Assembly: GCA_963966185.1 (NCBI GenBank)
Contig: CAWZYM010000191.1
Coordinates: 512,001 to 576,000, forward strand
Direction: 5' to 3'
DNA from: Rhabditoides inermis
Lineage: Eukaryota; Nematoda; Chromadorea; Rhabditida; Rhabditidae
DNA: 64,000 nt
The notes under the pieces were generated by a model that was not told the DNA's origin, made no database searches, and saw nothing but the letters and a program-made list of their open reading frames with translations. A program made the position numbers and the translations under genes. Position 1 is the stretch's first letter. Every line of letters begins with the position of its first letter. This document shows positions 21,026 through 31,999 of this stretch, piece after piece.

Positions 21026-24000
21026 ATGCGCTTTCTCCTCCTCTTGGCCCTGGTTGGGGCGGCCGCCGCCGTCAATCCCTGTCCCGCTGCAGCCATCTAC
21101 AACCAGGACCTCAACAAGTGCTATGTGGTAAGTCTTATGTATAATTTAAATGAAATTTGTTACCGTGAAGAAGAACACAGTACAAATACATAAATAGAGT
21201 GAACACGGCAACATCTTATTACGGAATCTTGTACTGCATCGGTGATCTCTAATTTGGTTGGGTTTAAACCAATATAAAACATCTACCTTGTTAGTCAGCT
21301 AATAGTGACAATTCGAAATTTACAAATATAAGACGACTCCAAAAACTTTTTGCGCCACTTTGAACAGCAAATCTCAAATTTTACTGGCAGGATAGGTTTT
21401 CCGAAGCTGAACAGGAATTCTGACAGTTTGCTGTTGGGATGTGATCGCATATGTTTCAAAACGTAATCAAGACCGAAATGAGCTCATCAATTGTTGTTTT
21501 CCGAGAGCCTGCTGTTCGGTCCGAAACTGTGCTTTGTGCTGATCAATTTGCACCCCTGGCCGCGCGCTGCCGATCCGCAGATTGATCCCCACAAAGCACA
21601 ATCTGCCTTCTGCCAGCAGTCGCAGCTGCGGGCTGCCCGTGTTTTGCCAGCACTCACAAAAGCTTGACGCTGGAATCGAACCTGCGAGCCATGGATCCGT
21701 AACCAACTTTCTTAGCCATTCGGCTATGAGTGCATGTCTGCAGCACAGTCGATAGCATACCAACGCGTCATTTTAAATGCTGAACTGGAAACGCAACCGC
21801 ACAAAACAAGTGAAAGATAAATTCTCTTTTGAAAAGTACAAGCGTAAAGTACATCTGTTTGGGTTTATCTCAATTCAACAAAAGCACATGCATAAAACTA
21901 TTATTTCTATTCTAAACTACAAACACAAACCTGCTCTCTCAAAACGATATGTAGAAACGTATACTTTATTGATAATTTATCAATAAGGGCTATATAATAT
22001 ATTTTCTCATTTCTCATGAAAGTATTGTGAGAATCAATAAACAGCTATAGAACTATCGTTTAATTTACCATGATGTTTTCATTATTTTTGAATGTAAACA
22101 ATTACAGGAGCTTTTTGATAGATGACTCATTTGATGAACGGGTTGATAGAATGTGAGTGATAGAATGTGTGTGTGCAATAGTATATTCATCTTGGCATTT
22201 GATTGTCAATGTGTTTGTGATCGTTTTGAGAGAGCAGGTTTGTGTTTATAGTTTAGAATAGAAATAATAGTTTTATGCATGTGCTTTTGTTGAATTGAGC
22301 TAAACCCAAACAGAGGTACTTTACGCTTGTACTTTACAAAAGAGAATGAATTTCCTTTTGTTGAATTTCGAAGAAATTCTTTTTTCAAATGTTAAAGAAG
22401 GACTCCGGGGAAAGCACATTAATGCAAAACACTATCTTACCCCTCGCGAATGTTTCTCAGTCCCGTCCTTGTGGGACCAATTTGACTCTTTCCGCGACCG
22501 TAACAAATGCACCAAAGTCGAGAGATAGGGGAATAGGGGAAGGAGTGTTCGTGTGACCTAGCGGCTCCTTTGATCTCATGCCATCCGGCTGTCACTATCG
22601 ACTCGAAAAGAGGGGTGAACAAGCGATCTTTCCACTATTCCCTCGCGAGAGCGATCTGGGTCACAGCTGATGAGGCGGGGCTTCCCCAATCACCAGCCAA
22701 TCAGCGTGCAGAAGTGCCGAATATTTGGCAATAGGAGTTTGAACAATCGTATTGAAATTCTATATGCAAATTTTGGCGGGGAAAAATATTATTTCTTTCG
22801 TACATATGGTACGATCTCTGCCTCTATAAAATATTGACGTTGATTGACTTTTACCGTGGAGGGCTTTTTTAATGTATCAATGTATGTATCAATGTATCAG
22901 TTTATCATGTATTAATGTTAATGTACTGATAGTTTCACAGAAACTATCAGTATTTGTTCAAAGTAAATTAACAGATATAACAAACAACAACAATAACAAC
23001 AACAATACAACGCGCGTGAACGACTACGCAAATCACAAACAGTGTGCACATTATCGCGCTCTCCCGCACACATTCCACATCACGAACCAATGAGCGCGCG
23101 GGGCCGGGGCTAGTGAGTGGGTCTTTCAGCGAATCAGCGACCAGCAGCATACCTCACAGACGTGCAGACCTAACCAGCGAACATATTTTCGGGTCTTAAA
23201 CTATTGTTTCATGTTTTGTTTTGGTTTATAGTTGTTCAACGGGCGATTTGGAGACAATATCATGATATAACTCTGAAACACTTATTATTTGAATGATTTA
23301 CAAGCGATTTTGGCGGCCCTGCGGTCCGAGCGGCTCTGCGCGCCGCTGGATAGGACCCAAACGATCTAATGATCGATCAGTTAATTGAAGCGCACATGCA
23401 AAGTGATTACGACCGTGCTGCATATATGCGCTCATAGCCGAATGGCTAAGAAAGTTGGTTACGGATCCATGGCTCGCAGGTTCGATTCCAGCGTCAAGCT
23501 TTTGTGAGTGCTGGCAAAACACGGGCAGCCCGCAGCTGCGACTGCTGGCAGAAGGCAGATTGTGCTTTGTGGGGATCAATCTGCTGATCGGCAGCGCGCG
23601 GCCAGGGGTGCAAATTGATCAGCACAAAGCACAGTTTCGGACCGAACAGCAGGCTCTCGGAAAACAACAATTGATGAGCTCATTTCGATCTTGATTACGT
23701 TTTGAAACATATGCGATCACATCCCAACAGCAAACTGTCAGAATTTCGGTTGAAACGACAGAGAATCGACAGAGAAATTCGAAACTATCTGTTCAAGATG
23801 GCAAAAAGTTTTTGGAGTCGTCTTATATAGTGATCGCTGAGTGAGCAAGAATACAAACGTGATGCAACACATTGTAAATATGTTGTATAATGTTTCTATG
23901 TTTTTGAGTTTATACTCCTGTAGTGACGTTTTCGTTTATGGTTAATAATAATAATATTTATTACCGTGTATACTTTATAGAAGGACACAGGACAAACACA

Positions 24001-25872
24001 TAAATAGAGTGAATACGGCAAGTGTGATTGAAAAATAAATAAACACAAAAATAGGATATCGCGGTGGAAAAACATGGATGCGTGCCTCATGTAAATTCAC
24101 CTCATACGGTTGAATATTGAATATAAAAATTGTGTAATTACGGTGTTTGCAGTTTGTTGAAGTATTTCATCTTCAAGAGTTGTTGTGTTTTCGTCTAGAA
24201 ACTGTGTAGTAGATGTAGTGAGTGTAGTGGAGGTCTAGCAAAGGACAACACTGTTTTGTCGCTCTATAAACTCACGAATTGTGAGAAGAACTTTGTCATT
24301 CGTAGATCGACAAATTCGTGCACTCTCGAACGTTGTCATAAATTGTACGAAGCATTTTTTTTTAACTTTCAAGTTTCTGTCACTGTATTTCCGTTAGTGG
24401 AAAATACATAGTGAAAGAACAAAGCACACCACACCACACTCGAGATTGTGCAAGTATTATGCGGTCGCGATAAATAATAGCGTTTTTATAATCTGCAAAT
24501 AATGATGCTAGCCATATAGTCTTGCCGATCTGGGAGGTCTCTGGCTTTCCGTTGAGAATATATAAATTTGCATGCGCAAACAAAAACACACCGTGCAGAA
24601 AGCAGCATAATATAGCATATGTAACTATATGACTAATAGAGTAATCAGCGTGGAAATGAGTGGCTAGGGAATTCCTCTTTTTGATTTGTTGAACTGAAAA
24701 ACACGAGTTCTGATAAAATAAATATTCAAACAAAATCTACAGAGGTGGCCAGTCAAACGGCCCTTTGCGGCCGATTTGGCGCAAATCGGCTAAAACGGCT
24801 GCAAAGCTCCTTTCTCGGGTCTTCGTTGAGCTACAGAGTTCTAGTTTAGCGGAATCGAACGGTCTTCGAGTAATCTATTGGACTGTATAGTTGGTTCCAG
24901 CAAAAAGCCTTACTTTCACACCCCTATCATTGATGAACGGGACAGTGGATACGGACATGGTGGATATGCAAATGTCAGTCTCGCCGACCGCTCAGTCAAT
25001 CAATCAATCAATCGTTCAATCAATCAATCAATCATCTAATTAATCAATCAATCGTTTATCCGGAATCGTTATATCTGAATATGACAACACGATCATAATA
25101 ATATGAAACATACAGTAGTGTCCGCTCAGAAGGGGTCAAAATCAGGGGTGTGAAAGCGGCTTTTCGATTTTTTCCAACTGGAACCAACTATACAGTCCGA
25201 TAGATCACTCGAAGAGCGTTTGATTCCGCTAAACTAGAACTCTGTAGCTTAACGGAGACCCGAGAAAGGAGCTTTGCAGCCGTTTTAGCCGATTTGCGCC
25301 AAATCGGCCGCAAAGGGCCGTTTGACTGGCCACCTCTGTAACTTTTCTGAATTCTGACTTCAAACGAATCATGCAATACTATAATAAACTAAAAAAAAAT
25401 CGAAAAAAGTTGCCGTTTGTGTTGACCCTTGCGGGTTACCTTACCAATGCATCTTGGTGCGGTGGAGCGCCCGGGAAAAAAAATCTAAAAATTAATATAT
25501 TAATATACCGATGAATCAATAAATCAATAAAAAGATCTTTCAATTCGGCACGCTGCCTCGGTGAATATGGATTGGTCTATCAATAAATAAACGATAAATC
25601 GACAAATTGATAAATCGATATTAGCAGTTCGGCACGCTGCCTCGGTGGATATGGCATATGGATTGGACGTTCAATAAATAAACGATAAATCGATACATCG
25701 ATAAATCGATATTTGCAGTTCGGTACGCTGCCTCGCCAGTACCTGCTGGCCGAGCAGGATTGTATGAGCAGGGGAGGACATCTAACCAGTGTGGGAAGCG
25801 GGTTCGAGAATGTGGTCATTCAGGGTGAGTGACGTCATCTGTCTGTCTGTCTGCACTCTCTCATTTTTCTCG

Positions 25873-25908
<36 letters not shown>

Positions 25909-28900
25909 CTCTGTGTGAGTGAAGTCATGCAATGTAATAAAAGGTAAAGGTAAAGGTAAAGATTCAAGAGATTCACTCTGTTCGGGCTCGAAAGAGGACT
26001 ATGGCACTACACCATAGTTCAAGCCCCAAATGTAATGTAATGTTTATTCTAATCGGCAAAGATGAGCATACATGAAAGCAATGAATATTCAGAAAAAAGG
26101 TTGTACATGCTACCGTAATGTTTGGGTAGTGCGACCGTAGAATTGCAGTAACGGGACCAAACCGCATCCTTGACGCCTATCTCTCTCTCTCTCTCTCTCT
26201 CGCGCTCTCTCGCGCTCTCGCTTTCTCTCTCTCTCTCTCCTTTTTAAGTTGAGTTTTTATTTTGTTGGATTTGCTGGGTAACGGCTAGTAAAAATTCGCA
26301 TAGTAACGTCATGTACTGTTGATCACTTTTCGCAGTAAAACATTGTATTTGTGTTTTAGGGCATTGTTCAAGTGTTGTGGGTTAGGTTCAGTTATCATTC
26401 ATAAAACTCCTATTCACAATAACAAAAAAATGTAGATAAGTTATAGTCACGAGTTTGAGTGTTCATTCACTATTGAAAATACAATTCGCTAAAGTGAAAG
26501 GTTCAAGTGGAAGGTTTTTAGTAAAATGAGTGTTTTTGTCTCTCTGTCTTTTTGCTGTTTGGTTTTAGCGTACAATTTCATACAACGTCCTTATATTTTT
26601 CTGGGACTTTTTTTTACATGGAACCCACAAAGGTTGCTCTGATATGTAACACTCAATATCGGTCTTCTCTGTGGCCTAACATTACTCTATGTGATCACTG
26701 TCGAGTGGCTGTTGTTATTACTGTAAAGTACATGAACACATGAGTACTTTTGTGTTATATTACGGTAAAACATGATGTGTTGATTGGATTCGCGTATAAC
26801 TTCTGACACGCTCACAGTCGCTTTTGTATCCGCAGCATTTAGCAGGCAGTTCCAAATACGTCAACCATACGAAATACGAATATGAGTTACGTGTTTCAAG
26901 TACACACAAAACACAGCATCAACACCAAAACTCGATTTCTGTGCATACAACCCGCTAAATTGTGATATGAACGCAACGATCTGTTTCCAAAAGCTCGGCA
27001 AGATTGTAGAGGGGTGGCAAATGTATTGTTTCACTGTGGGGATTCGAACCCAGCATGAAATTTTGTAGTAAATTATATAAGCTAGTGAAAAAGTGAGTGA
27101 GTGGGAGAAAGGGAGATATAAAGAGGGGAAAAGAGAGAGAGGGGGGGGAGAGGGAGAGAGGGAGAGAGGGAGAGAGGGAGAGACTAGACTAATTGCAGAG
27201 AACGCCGCGTCCATCTTCGCCAACTCCAACTCGTCCGACTTTTGGCTGGGCGGATCCAACCTCAAGGTTTGTTTTAAAAATTATTTTGAAAATCGTTCAA
27301 AAATCCGTGTGAACGATTCCGAATGAACACTCGACATTCATTCTCAAAGTAGTTTTGGAAGTTAGACCAACATCATGATTTCCAGACTGGCACGTGGGCG
27401 TGGGCGGACGGCGCGAGCTGGGGATACACCAAGTGGGCGGCTGGTGGGTGACCTTCTCTTTCCGTTCTTTGATACCTCTGTTCTTTGATTCGATTGTTAA
27501 AGTAGAACACGAATAGATCCTGCTCTCATGATTAAATCAAAGAACGGAGCGCTTGAACAATGTACGAGCTAATTCCGAAGATGTTACCAGTTTTGTTCTG
27601 GCAAGTATAGTTTCGTTCTGTCTCTTACTCGCGTTATGGACGGTGACGGTTTTACAACAACTAGCAAACCCCCACCGATCAAAGACCTTCGGTCAAACCC
27701 GACAATCGATGCCTCACGCATATAGGTTCAGAGGCTTAGCTTCTTTCTATAAATGTTATGTCCATTTGCAGGCCAGCCCGACTCGTCCGCCGGCTCATGC
27801 GCCTCCGCCATGGTCGCCGGCGGCAGCTGGCGGGTACAGATGTGTCAGGTGGGTGTTCTTTACAGGTAGCGTATGGTTATGGTCACATGACATTATTACG
27901 TTCCGACGGTACGGACTTTACGGACGGTTCAGACGGACCTTTGAGTTTTGGGTCGATCTGTGTTCGGGTAGATGTTCCTGCGTTTTTTTGACTACTAGTG
28001 TTCAACATATTACGTAGTTTCAAATACTTCTAAAGTACTCATCTCAGCCCACCTGTATTACTGTATTGTTTGCATTTTGCATGATTTGGGGGGGGGGGCG
28101 AGCTACATTCGATGCAAACGAGTCATTTCGTTAGTGTTTTGCGTTACCAATTACTACAACTCACTCACAATTCACCGCCACCTTTTTTCAATCCGTGTCC
28201 GTGTCTACTTACCCAGTATGGCAATCTGTCCAATCCTTTGTGCGTCACAGCGTTTGAGCGTTTCTCTACTTTCGTTAGACTACACTATCGAAAAACTCTG
28301 CAGAGAGTGGTATATTTTTTATAAGAATAGGAAAATGTGGGGAGAGAACGTAGCTTAGCTCACTACTATAGTGAACTTTGGGAGGCAAACAAGTGTCTGC
28401 CGTATTCTGACCATTGATAAGTTCAACTACAAACGAGCGAGATACGATTTTTTTTCTCTTGTGAGAATGGGAAATGGTGGGGGGCTGCTCGCTTGTATAA
28501 TATGAGGGTATAGACACTCTTAACGCCTGGGGCGCAGACTCAGAGAACTGACCGAAAAGGGACCCTCTTTTTTTTCGGAGATCGATACAAAAAGTTCTGA
28601 TTTTTGACGTTTTAGAAAGGGTTTATGAAAAAAGATATAGAGAAAGAAACACACACAGAGAGATAGAGAGATATATATATAAAGAGAGAAAGAGAGAGAT
28701 ATATAAAGAGAGAAAGAGAGAGATATATAAAGAGAGAGAGAGAAAGAGAGAAAGAGAGAAAGAGAGAAAGAGAGAAAGAGAGAAAGAGAGAAAGAGAGAA
28801 AGAGAGAAAGAGAGAAAGAGAGAAAGAGAGAAAGAGAGAAGAGAGAAAGAGAGAAAGAGAGAAAGAGAGAAAGAGAGAAAGAGAGAAAGAGAGAAGAAGA

Positions 28901-30011
28901 GAGAAGAGAGAAAGAGAGAAAGAGAGAAAGAGAGAAAGAGAGAAAGAGGAAAGAGAGAAAGAGAGAAAGAGAGAAGAGAGAAAGAGAGAAAGAGAGAAAG
29001 AGAGAAAGAGAGAAAGAGAGAAAGAGAGAAAGAGAGAAAGAGAGAGAAGAGAGAAGAAAGAGAGAGAAAGAGAGAAAGAGAGAAAGAGAGAAAGAGAGAA
29101 AGAGAGAAAGAGAGAAAGAGAGAAAGAGAGAGAAGAGAGAAAGAGAGAAAGAGAGAAAGATGAGAAAGAGAGAAAGAGAGAAAGAGAGAAAGAGAGAAAG
29201 AGAGAGAAAGAGAGAAAGAGAGAAGAAGAGAGAAAGAGAGAAAGAGAGAAAGAGAGAAAGAGAGAAAGAGAGAAGAGAAGAGAGAAAGAGAGAAAGAGAG
29301 AAAGAGAGAAAGAGAGAAAGAGAGAAGAGAAGAGAGAAAGAGAGAAAGAGAGAAGAGAGAGAGAGAGAGAGAAAGAGAGAAAGAGAGAAAGAGAGAGAAA
29401 GAGAGAAAGAGAGAAAGAGAGAAAGAGAGAAAGAGAGAGAGAGAGAGATGTTTCTTTCCAGTCGGCCAAGCCCTACATCTGCGAGACGACCCCCGTCTCC
29501 CCCACCTGCCCGTCCGTCACCTGCCCCGCACCCACACCCTGCCCGGTACGTTTCACGCGAGATACGTTTCACGCGAGATACGTTTCACGCGAGATACGTT
29601 TCACGCGAGATACTTTCCACCCTACAGTCGATACGTTACATACTATGATATGTGGCATTTCACTGAAACATTACTAGCGATTCGTTTCAGTGTTCAGTGT
29701 TTCTGACGGTCACGTTTCGAACAACTTTTTTTCTGTTTCATTTTCTGTTTCAAAAAGTTTGAGACACAAACAAACCAAATTGTGGTTTGTGACATGCGAA
29801 CAAGTTGTTGTAAGTGTCCTACACAAACAGATTACATGCAATACCTCACACCGCGTGAAACGTATGTTATGTCTGCAGTATACTTTATGAAACGTATCGA
29901 AACTCATCGAAACGTATAGGTCACCCCCGCTGCGGCGCACTGCGACTCCACCTGGACATACTTCGCGCCGACGGACAGCTGCTATAAGGTGAGAGGGGGG
30001 AGAGAAAGAGG

Positions 30012-30043
<32 letters not shown>

Positions 30044-30083
30044 AGGAGAGAGAGGGAGAGAGATGGAGAAAGGGAGAGTGAGG

Positions 30084-30129
<46 letters not shown>

Positions 30130-31967
30130 CCTCGCAGCGCTTCTTCGAGGCCCGCTGGTCGGACGCGGAGGCTTCGTGTGTCTCGCAGTCCGCCCACCTC
30201 GCCTCCGTCCACTCGGACGCCGAGGAGACCTTCGTGTGCAGTGAGTTCGATCTTCGAGTTAAAATAATAAAACATTTCATTTACCCAAGTTTGAGGTACT
30301 TTCCCTACCATAAAGATGAAACGTGAAACTGTTTTCATCGCGGTACATCGGCTGAACATCACATCTCAACATGATAATTGTTGAACATCAAAACTGTCAG
30401 GCACTGAACGATTGTAAGAAAATGGGTTGGTCGGCCGTGTGTCGAGAACTCAGTTCCACGGTCCGCAAGGCTAGACTGCAGCACGCCCCTCAGAGGGCTT
30501 CGGAGACAGGTTGCGGTATGATATGACGTATGAGTACTCCTGTACGACGTATCGGTACTTATCTGATGATGTGCATGATATCCTGCTTCCAACTGCTTTG
30601 TTTCACTTGAAGCAGATTAATATGAAGGATGATGTTAAGATATGTTTTCACGCATTACTGTGGTCTTTCTGTATTCGCGTGAGATGTAAATAGTACCGTA
30701 GTTACTATGTAGTCAGGTTCGCAGAATATTCTATCGTTCGTACGCGTGACTTTCGCTTGAACTTTCTTACAACAAAAAATTGTTGAATGCGGCTTTGGGT
30801 CGTTTTTGTAGCCAATGTAGTACATAACTTTATGCACTTTTGAATTATTTACGGTATGTGACGTTCGGGTTGTGTAGAACATTGGATTCATAAATGAATA
30901 TAAATAACTATGACAGAAATAGAACAATTTTGAGCTCACACTTATGGTAAACTGAACTGAATGTGAGAAAACGACACGTTTTACAGTAGCAAACAATATA
31001 TTTTGTCGCGAATGGATGTTTTTCTGTGATTGGCGTGTTTGATGGGTCTTTCTGTCTGTGGAATCTTTTTTAATATATTTTTTTGAAAACACAATTTCAA
31101 GCAATCCCAAAATTCCGGTTGCAGATCTGTCGGCGTCCGGTAAGAAGGAGTACTCGGCGGGTCAGGTTTGGATCGGTATGTACTACAAGAACGGACAGTG
31201 GGTGTGGAGCGACGGAAGCAAGGTGAGTATGCTTACAAGGTGTTCTGTCCACTACAGCATGTTGCAAGGGCTGGCCGCAATACTTCTGAAAACCGTGTAC
31301 TTTCCACCCCTCTCTTTCTTGTTTATAGTTTATAGTTTACAGTTTTTTTGTTTTTGAAATATTGAAATGATGCCAACTCAGACTGACTACTACAAGTGGG
31401 CGCCGAAGCAGCCGGACAACATGAACAAGGAGTTCTGCGTGGAGGTAGGGAGAAAATACTTTGCACAATTCGGGTAACGGTATGAGAATAATTTGATCTT
31501 TTTGCGAAATTAAGGTTTACGGTAGGCGAATAATTTGATCTTCTAGCAAAGATAAGTGTTACGGTAGGAGAATAATTTGATCATCTAGCCAAATTAAGGG
31601 TTACGGTAGGCGAATAACTTGATCTTCTTGCAAACTTAACGGTTACGGTAGTCTAATAATTTGATCTTCTAGCAAAATTAAGGATTACGGTAGGCGAATA
31701 ATTTGATCTTCTTACAAAGCTAAGGGTTACGGTATGCGAATAATTTGATCATTTTGCAAGAAAGGGTTACGGTAGGCGAATAAATCAGCCTCTTCACTGA
31801 TATATGGGTTACGGTAGGCGAATAATTCGACCTCTTCACCGATATATGGGTTACTGTAGGTGTACGCGGACGGGGACGGCCGGGGCGGCGACTACGAGGG
31901 CTGGAACAACTGGCAGTGCCAGAACACGGCGCGGGCATACGTGTGCAAGAAGGCCGCGTATCACTAG
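21026..31967 (+). CDS. secreted double C-type lectin-domain protein, 11 exons
   Basis: Exons: 21026-21127, 25719-25824, 27199-27266, 27386-27443, 27772-27848, 29462-29545, 29920-29988, 30138-30240, 31125-31222, 31382-31444, 31860-31967. Phases agree and give 311 residues. The N-terminus is a signal peptide (MRFLLLLALVGAAAA). CTLD1 runs from CPAAAIYNQDLNKCYV through EQDCMSRGGHL, FWLGG and GQPDSSAGSC to PYICE. A Cys/Pro/Thr linker (TTPVSPTCPSVTCP...) follows. CTLD2 runs from CDSTWTYFAPTDSCYK through AHLASVHSDAEETFVC, VWIGM and QPDNMNKEFC to AYVCKK. Both domains carry QPD, the galactose-type motif of C-type lectins, but CTLD2 has WNN where WND is usual and CTLD1 lacks it, so calcium-dependent sugar binding is uncertain. 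Nematode clec proteins of this kind are often gut-secreted and immune-associated. Intron 1 (4.6 kb) holds two mobile elements, and intron 5 a huge GA tract. Confidence 0.88.
21158..21215 (+). repeat. direct repeat copy, left of the 2.5-kb element
   Basis: The motif ACATAAATAGAGTGAA.ACGGCAA, preceded by TTACCGTG, recurs at about 23957-24020. Direct copies therefore bracket the 2.5-kb TIR element. Confidence 0.6.
21661..21729 (-). other. tRNA-like module in left arm (pointing outward)
   Basis: Mirror copy of 23430-23500 on the minus strand, with the same A-box and B-box motifs. Confidence 0.6.
21820..22350. repeat. foldback MITE nested in the 2.5-kb element
   Basis: Inverted arms of about 128 bp, 21822-21948 and 22220-22350, share motifs ACAAAAGCACATGCAT and AACCTGCTCTCTCAAAACGA. 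They resemble the foldback at 11531-11826, which also has AACCTGCTCT and ACAAAAG(C)TCATGCA. Confidence 0.8.
23430..23500 (+). other. tRNA-like module in right arm (pointing outward)
   Basis: The A-box-like TAGCCGAATGGC and perfect B box GGTTCGATTCC are spaced as in a class II-like tRNA, but the acceptor ends (GCTCATA and GTCAAGC) do not pair. tRNA-derived rather than a working tRNA. Confidence 0.6.
23957..24020 (+). repeat. direct repeat copy, right of the 2.5-kb element
   Basis: Second copy of the repeat at 21158-21215, lying just outside the element end and preceded by a TAATAATAATAAT run. Confidence 0.6.
24740..25338. mobile_element. 599-bp Tc1/mariner-like MITE in lectin intron 1
   Basis: The ends CAGAGGTGGCCAGTCAAACG and its reverse complement are flanked by TA on both sides (24738-24739, 25339-25340). 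Inverted arms extend about 180 bp (to about 24920 and from about 25150). The start CAGnGnTGGCC resembles Tc1-type termini. The internal loop carries (AATC)n at about 24990-25055. No coding capacity. Confidence 0.85.
24988..25056. repeat. (AATC)n microsatellite inside the MITE
   Basis: Imperfect AATC repeats (CAATCAATCAATC) interrupted twice. Confidence 0.8.
25543..25740 (+). repeat. three tandem copies of the lectin exon-2 splice acceptor and exon start
   Basis: TTCGG(C/T)ACGCTGCCTCG, the first bases of exon 2, occurs three times (about 25544, 25629, 25719). The last two are preceded by ATCGATATT(A/T)GCAG. Between them are CAATAAATAAACGATAAATCG units. Only the third continues into the open exon; the first two are followed by GGTGAATATGG or GGTGGATATGG. 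Confidence 0.85.
25875..26245. repeat. (CT)n tracts in lectin intron 2
   Basis: (CT)n at about 25875-25905 and again with CTCGCG interruptions at about 26179-26240. Confidence 0.8.
27010..27060 (-). other. isolated B-box-like motif
   Basis: On the minus strand GGGTTCGAATCCCC occurs near 27040, but no A box or cloverleaf accompanies it. Probably a tRNA or SINE relic in lectin intron 2. Confidence 0.35.
27100..27185. repeat. (GA)n/GGGAGA tract before lectin exon 3
   Basis: Purine-rich repeats with GAGAGAGGGA units, ending 13 bp before the exon 3 acceptor. Confidence 0.8.
28625..29449. repeat. 825-bp (GAAAGA)n purine tract in lectin intron 5
   Basis: Almost pure GAGAAAGA/GAAAGA repeat with a short ATATATAAAGAGAG subregion at the left end. 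It abuts the TTTCTTTCCAG acceptor of exon 6. Apparent long Leu/Ser/Phe-rich minus-strand frames and the Arg/Glu/Lys-rich plus frame are artefacts of the repeat. Confidence 0.95.
29546..29612 (+). repeat. 16-bp tandem repeat at the start of lectin intron 6
   Basis: Four copies of GATACGTTTCACGCGA starting at the donor GTACGTTTCACGCGA; related ACGTAT/AAACGT pieces continue to the next acceptor. Confidence 0.85.
29989..30127. repeat. (GA)n tract in lectin intron 7
   Basis: GAGAGA and GGGAGAGAG repeats fill nearly the whole intron. Confidence 0.9.
31470..31859 (+). repeat. about 48-bp tandem repeat filling lectin intron 10
   Basis: Eight to nine degenerate units with core GGTTACGGTAGGCGAATAA followed by TTTGATCTTCT. 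The functional acceptor of exon 11 (TTACTGTAG) is itself a diverged version of the unit's TTACGGTAG. Confidence 0.85.
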
Positions 31968-31986
31968 AGTTCAGGTTTTATGTTTG

Positions 31987-31992
31987 AATAAA
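31987..31992 (+). terminator. polyadenylation signal of lectin gene
   Basis: AATAAA 20 bp after the TAG, followed by GTGGCGTAGATTTTTTT. Degenerate repeats of this 3' end follow at about 32035-32095. Confidence 0.8.
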
Positions 31993-31999
31993 GTGGCGT

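Larger units (their letters stand above)
21329..23825. mobile_element. 2.5-kb TIR element in lectin intron 1, apparent TA target
   Basis: The ends TAAGACGACTCC and GGAGTCGTCTTA are inverted and flanked by TA (21327-21328, 23826-23827). After a diverged stretch, the arms match closely from TTCTGACAGTTTGCTG (about 21419) to about 21735, mirrored at about 23425-23745. The TA flank suggests the Tc1/mariner group, though no transposase is present, so it is non-autonomous. The arms contain tRNA-like modules, and a foldback element is nested at 21820-22350. The interior 22350-23420 has no recognisable gene. Confidence 0.75.

Noticed and set aside
28520..29572. 350-codon Leu/Ser/Phe-rich minus-strand frame and Arg/Glu/Lys-rich plus frame
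   Set aside because: Produced by the GAAAGA repeat inside a lectin intron.
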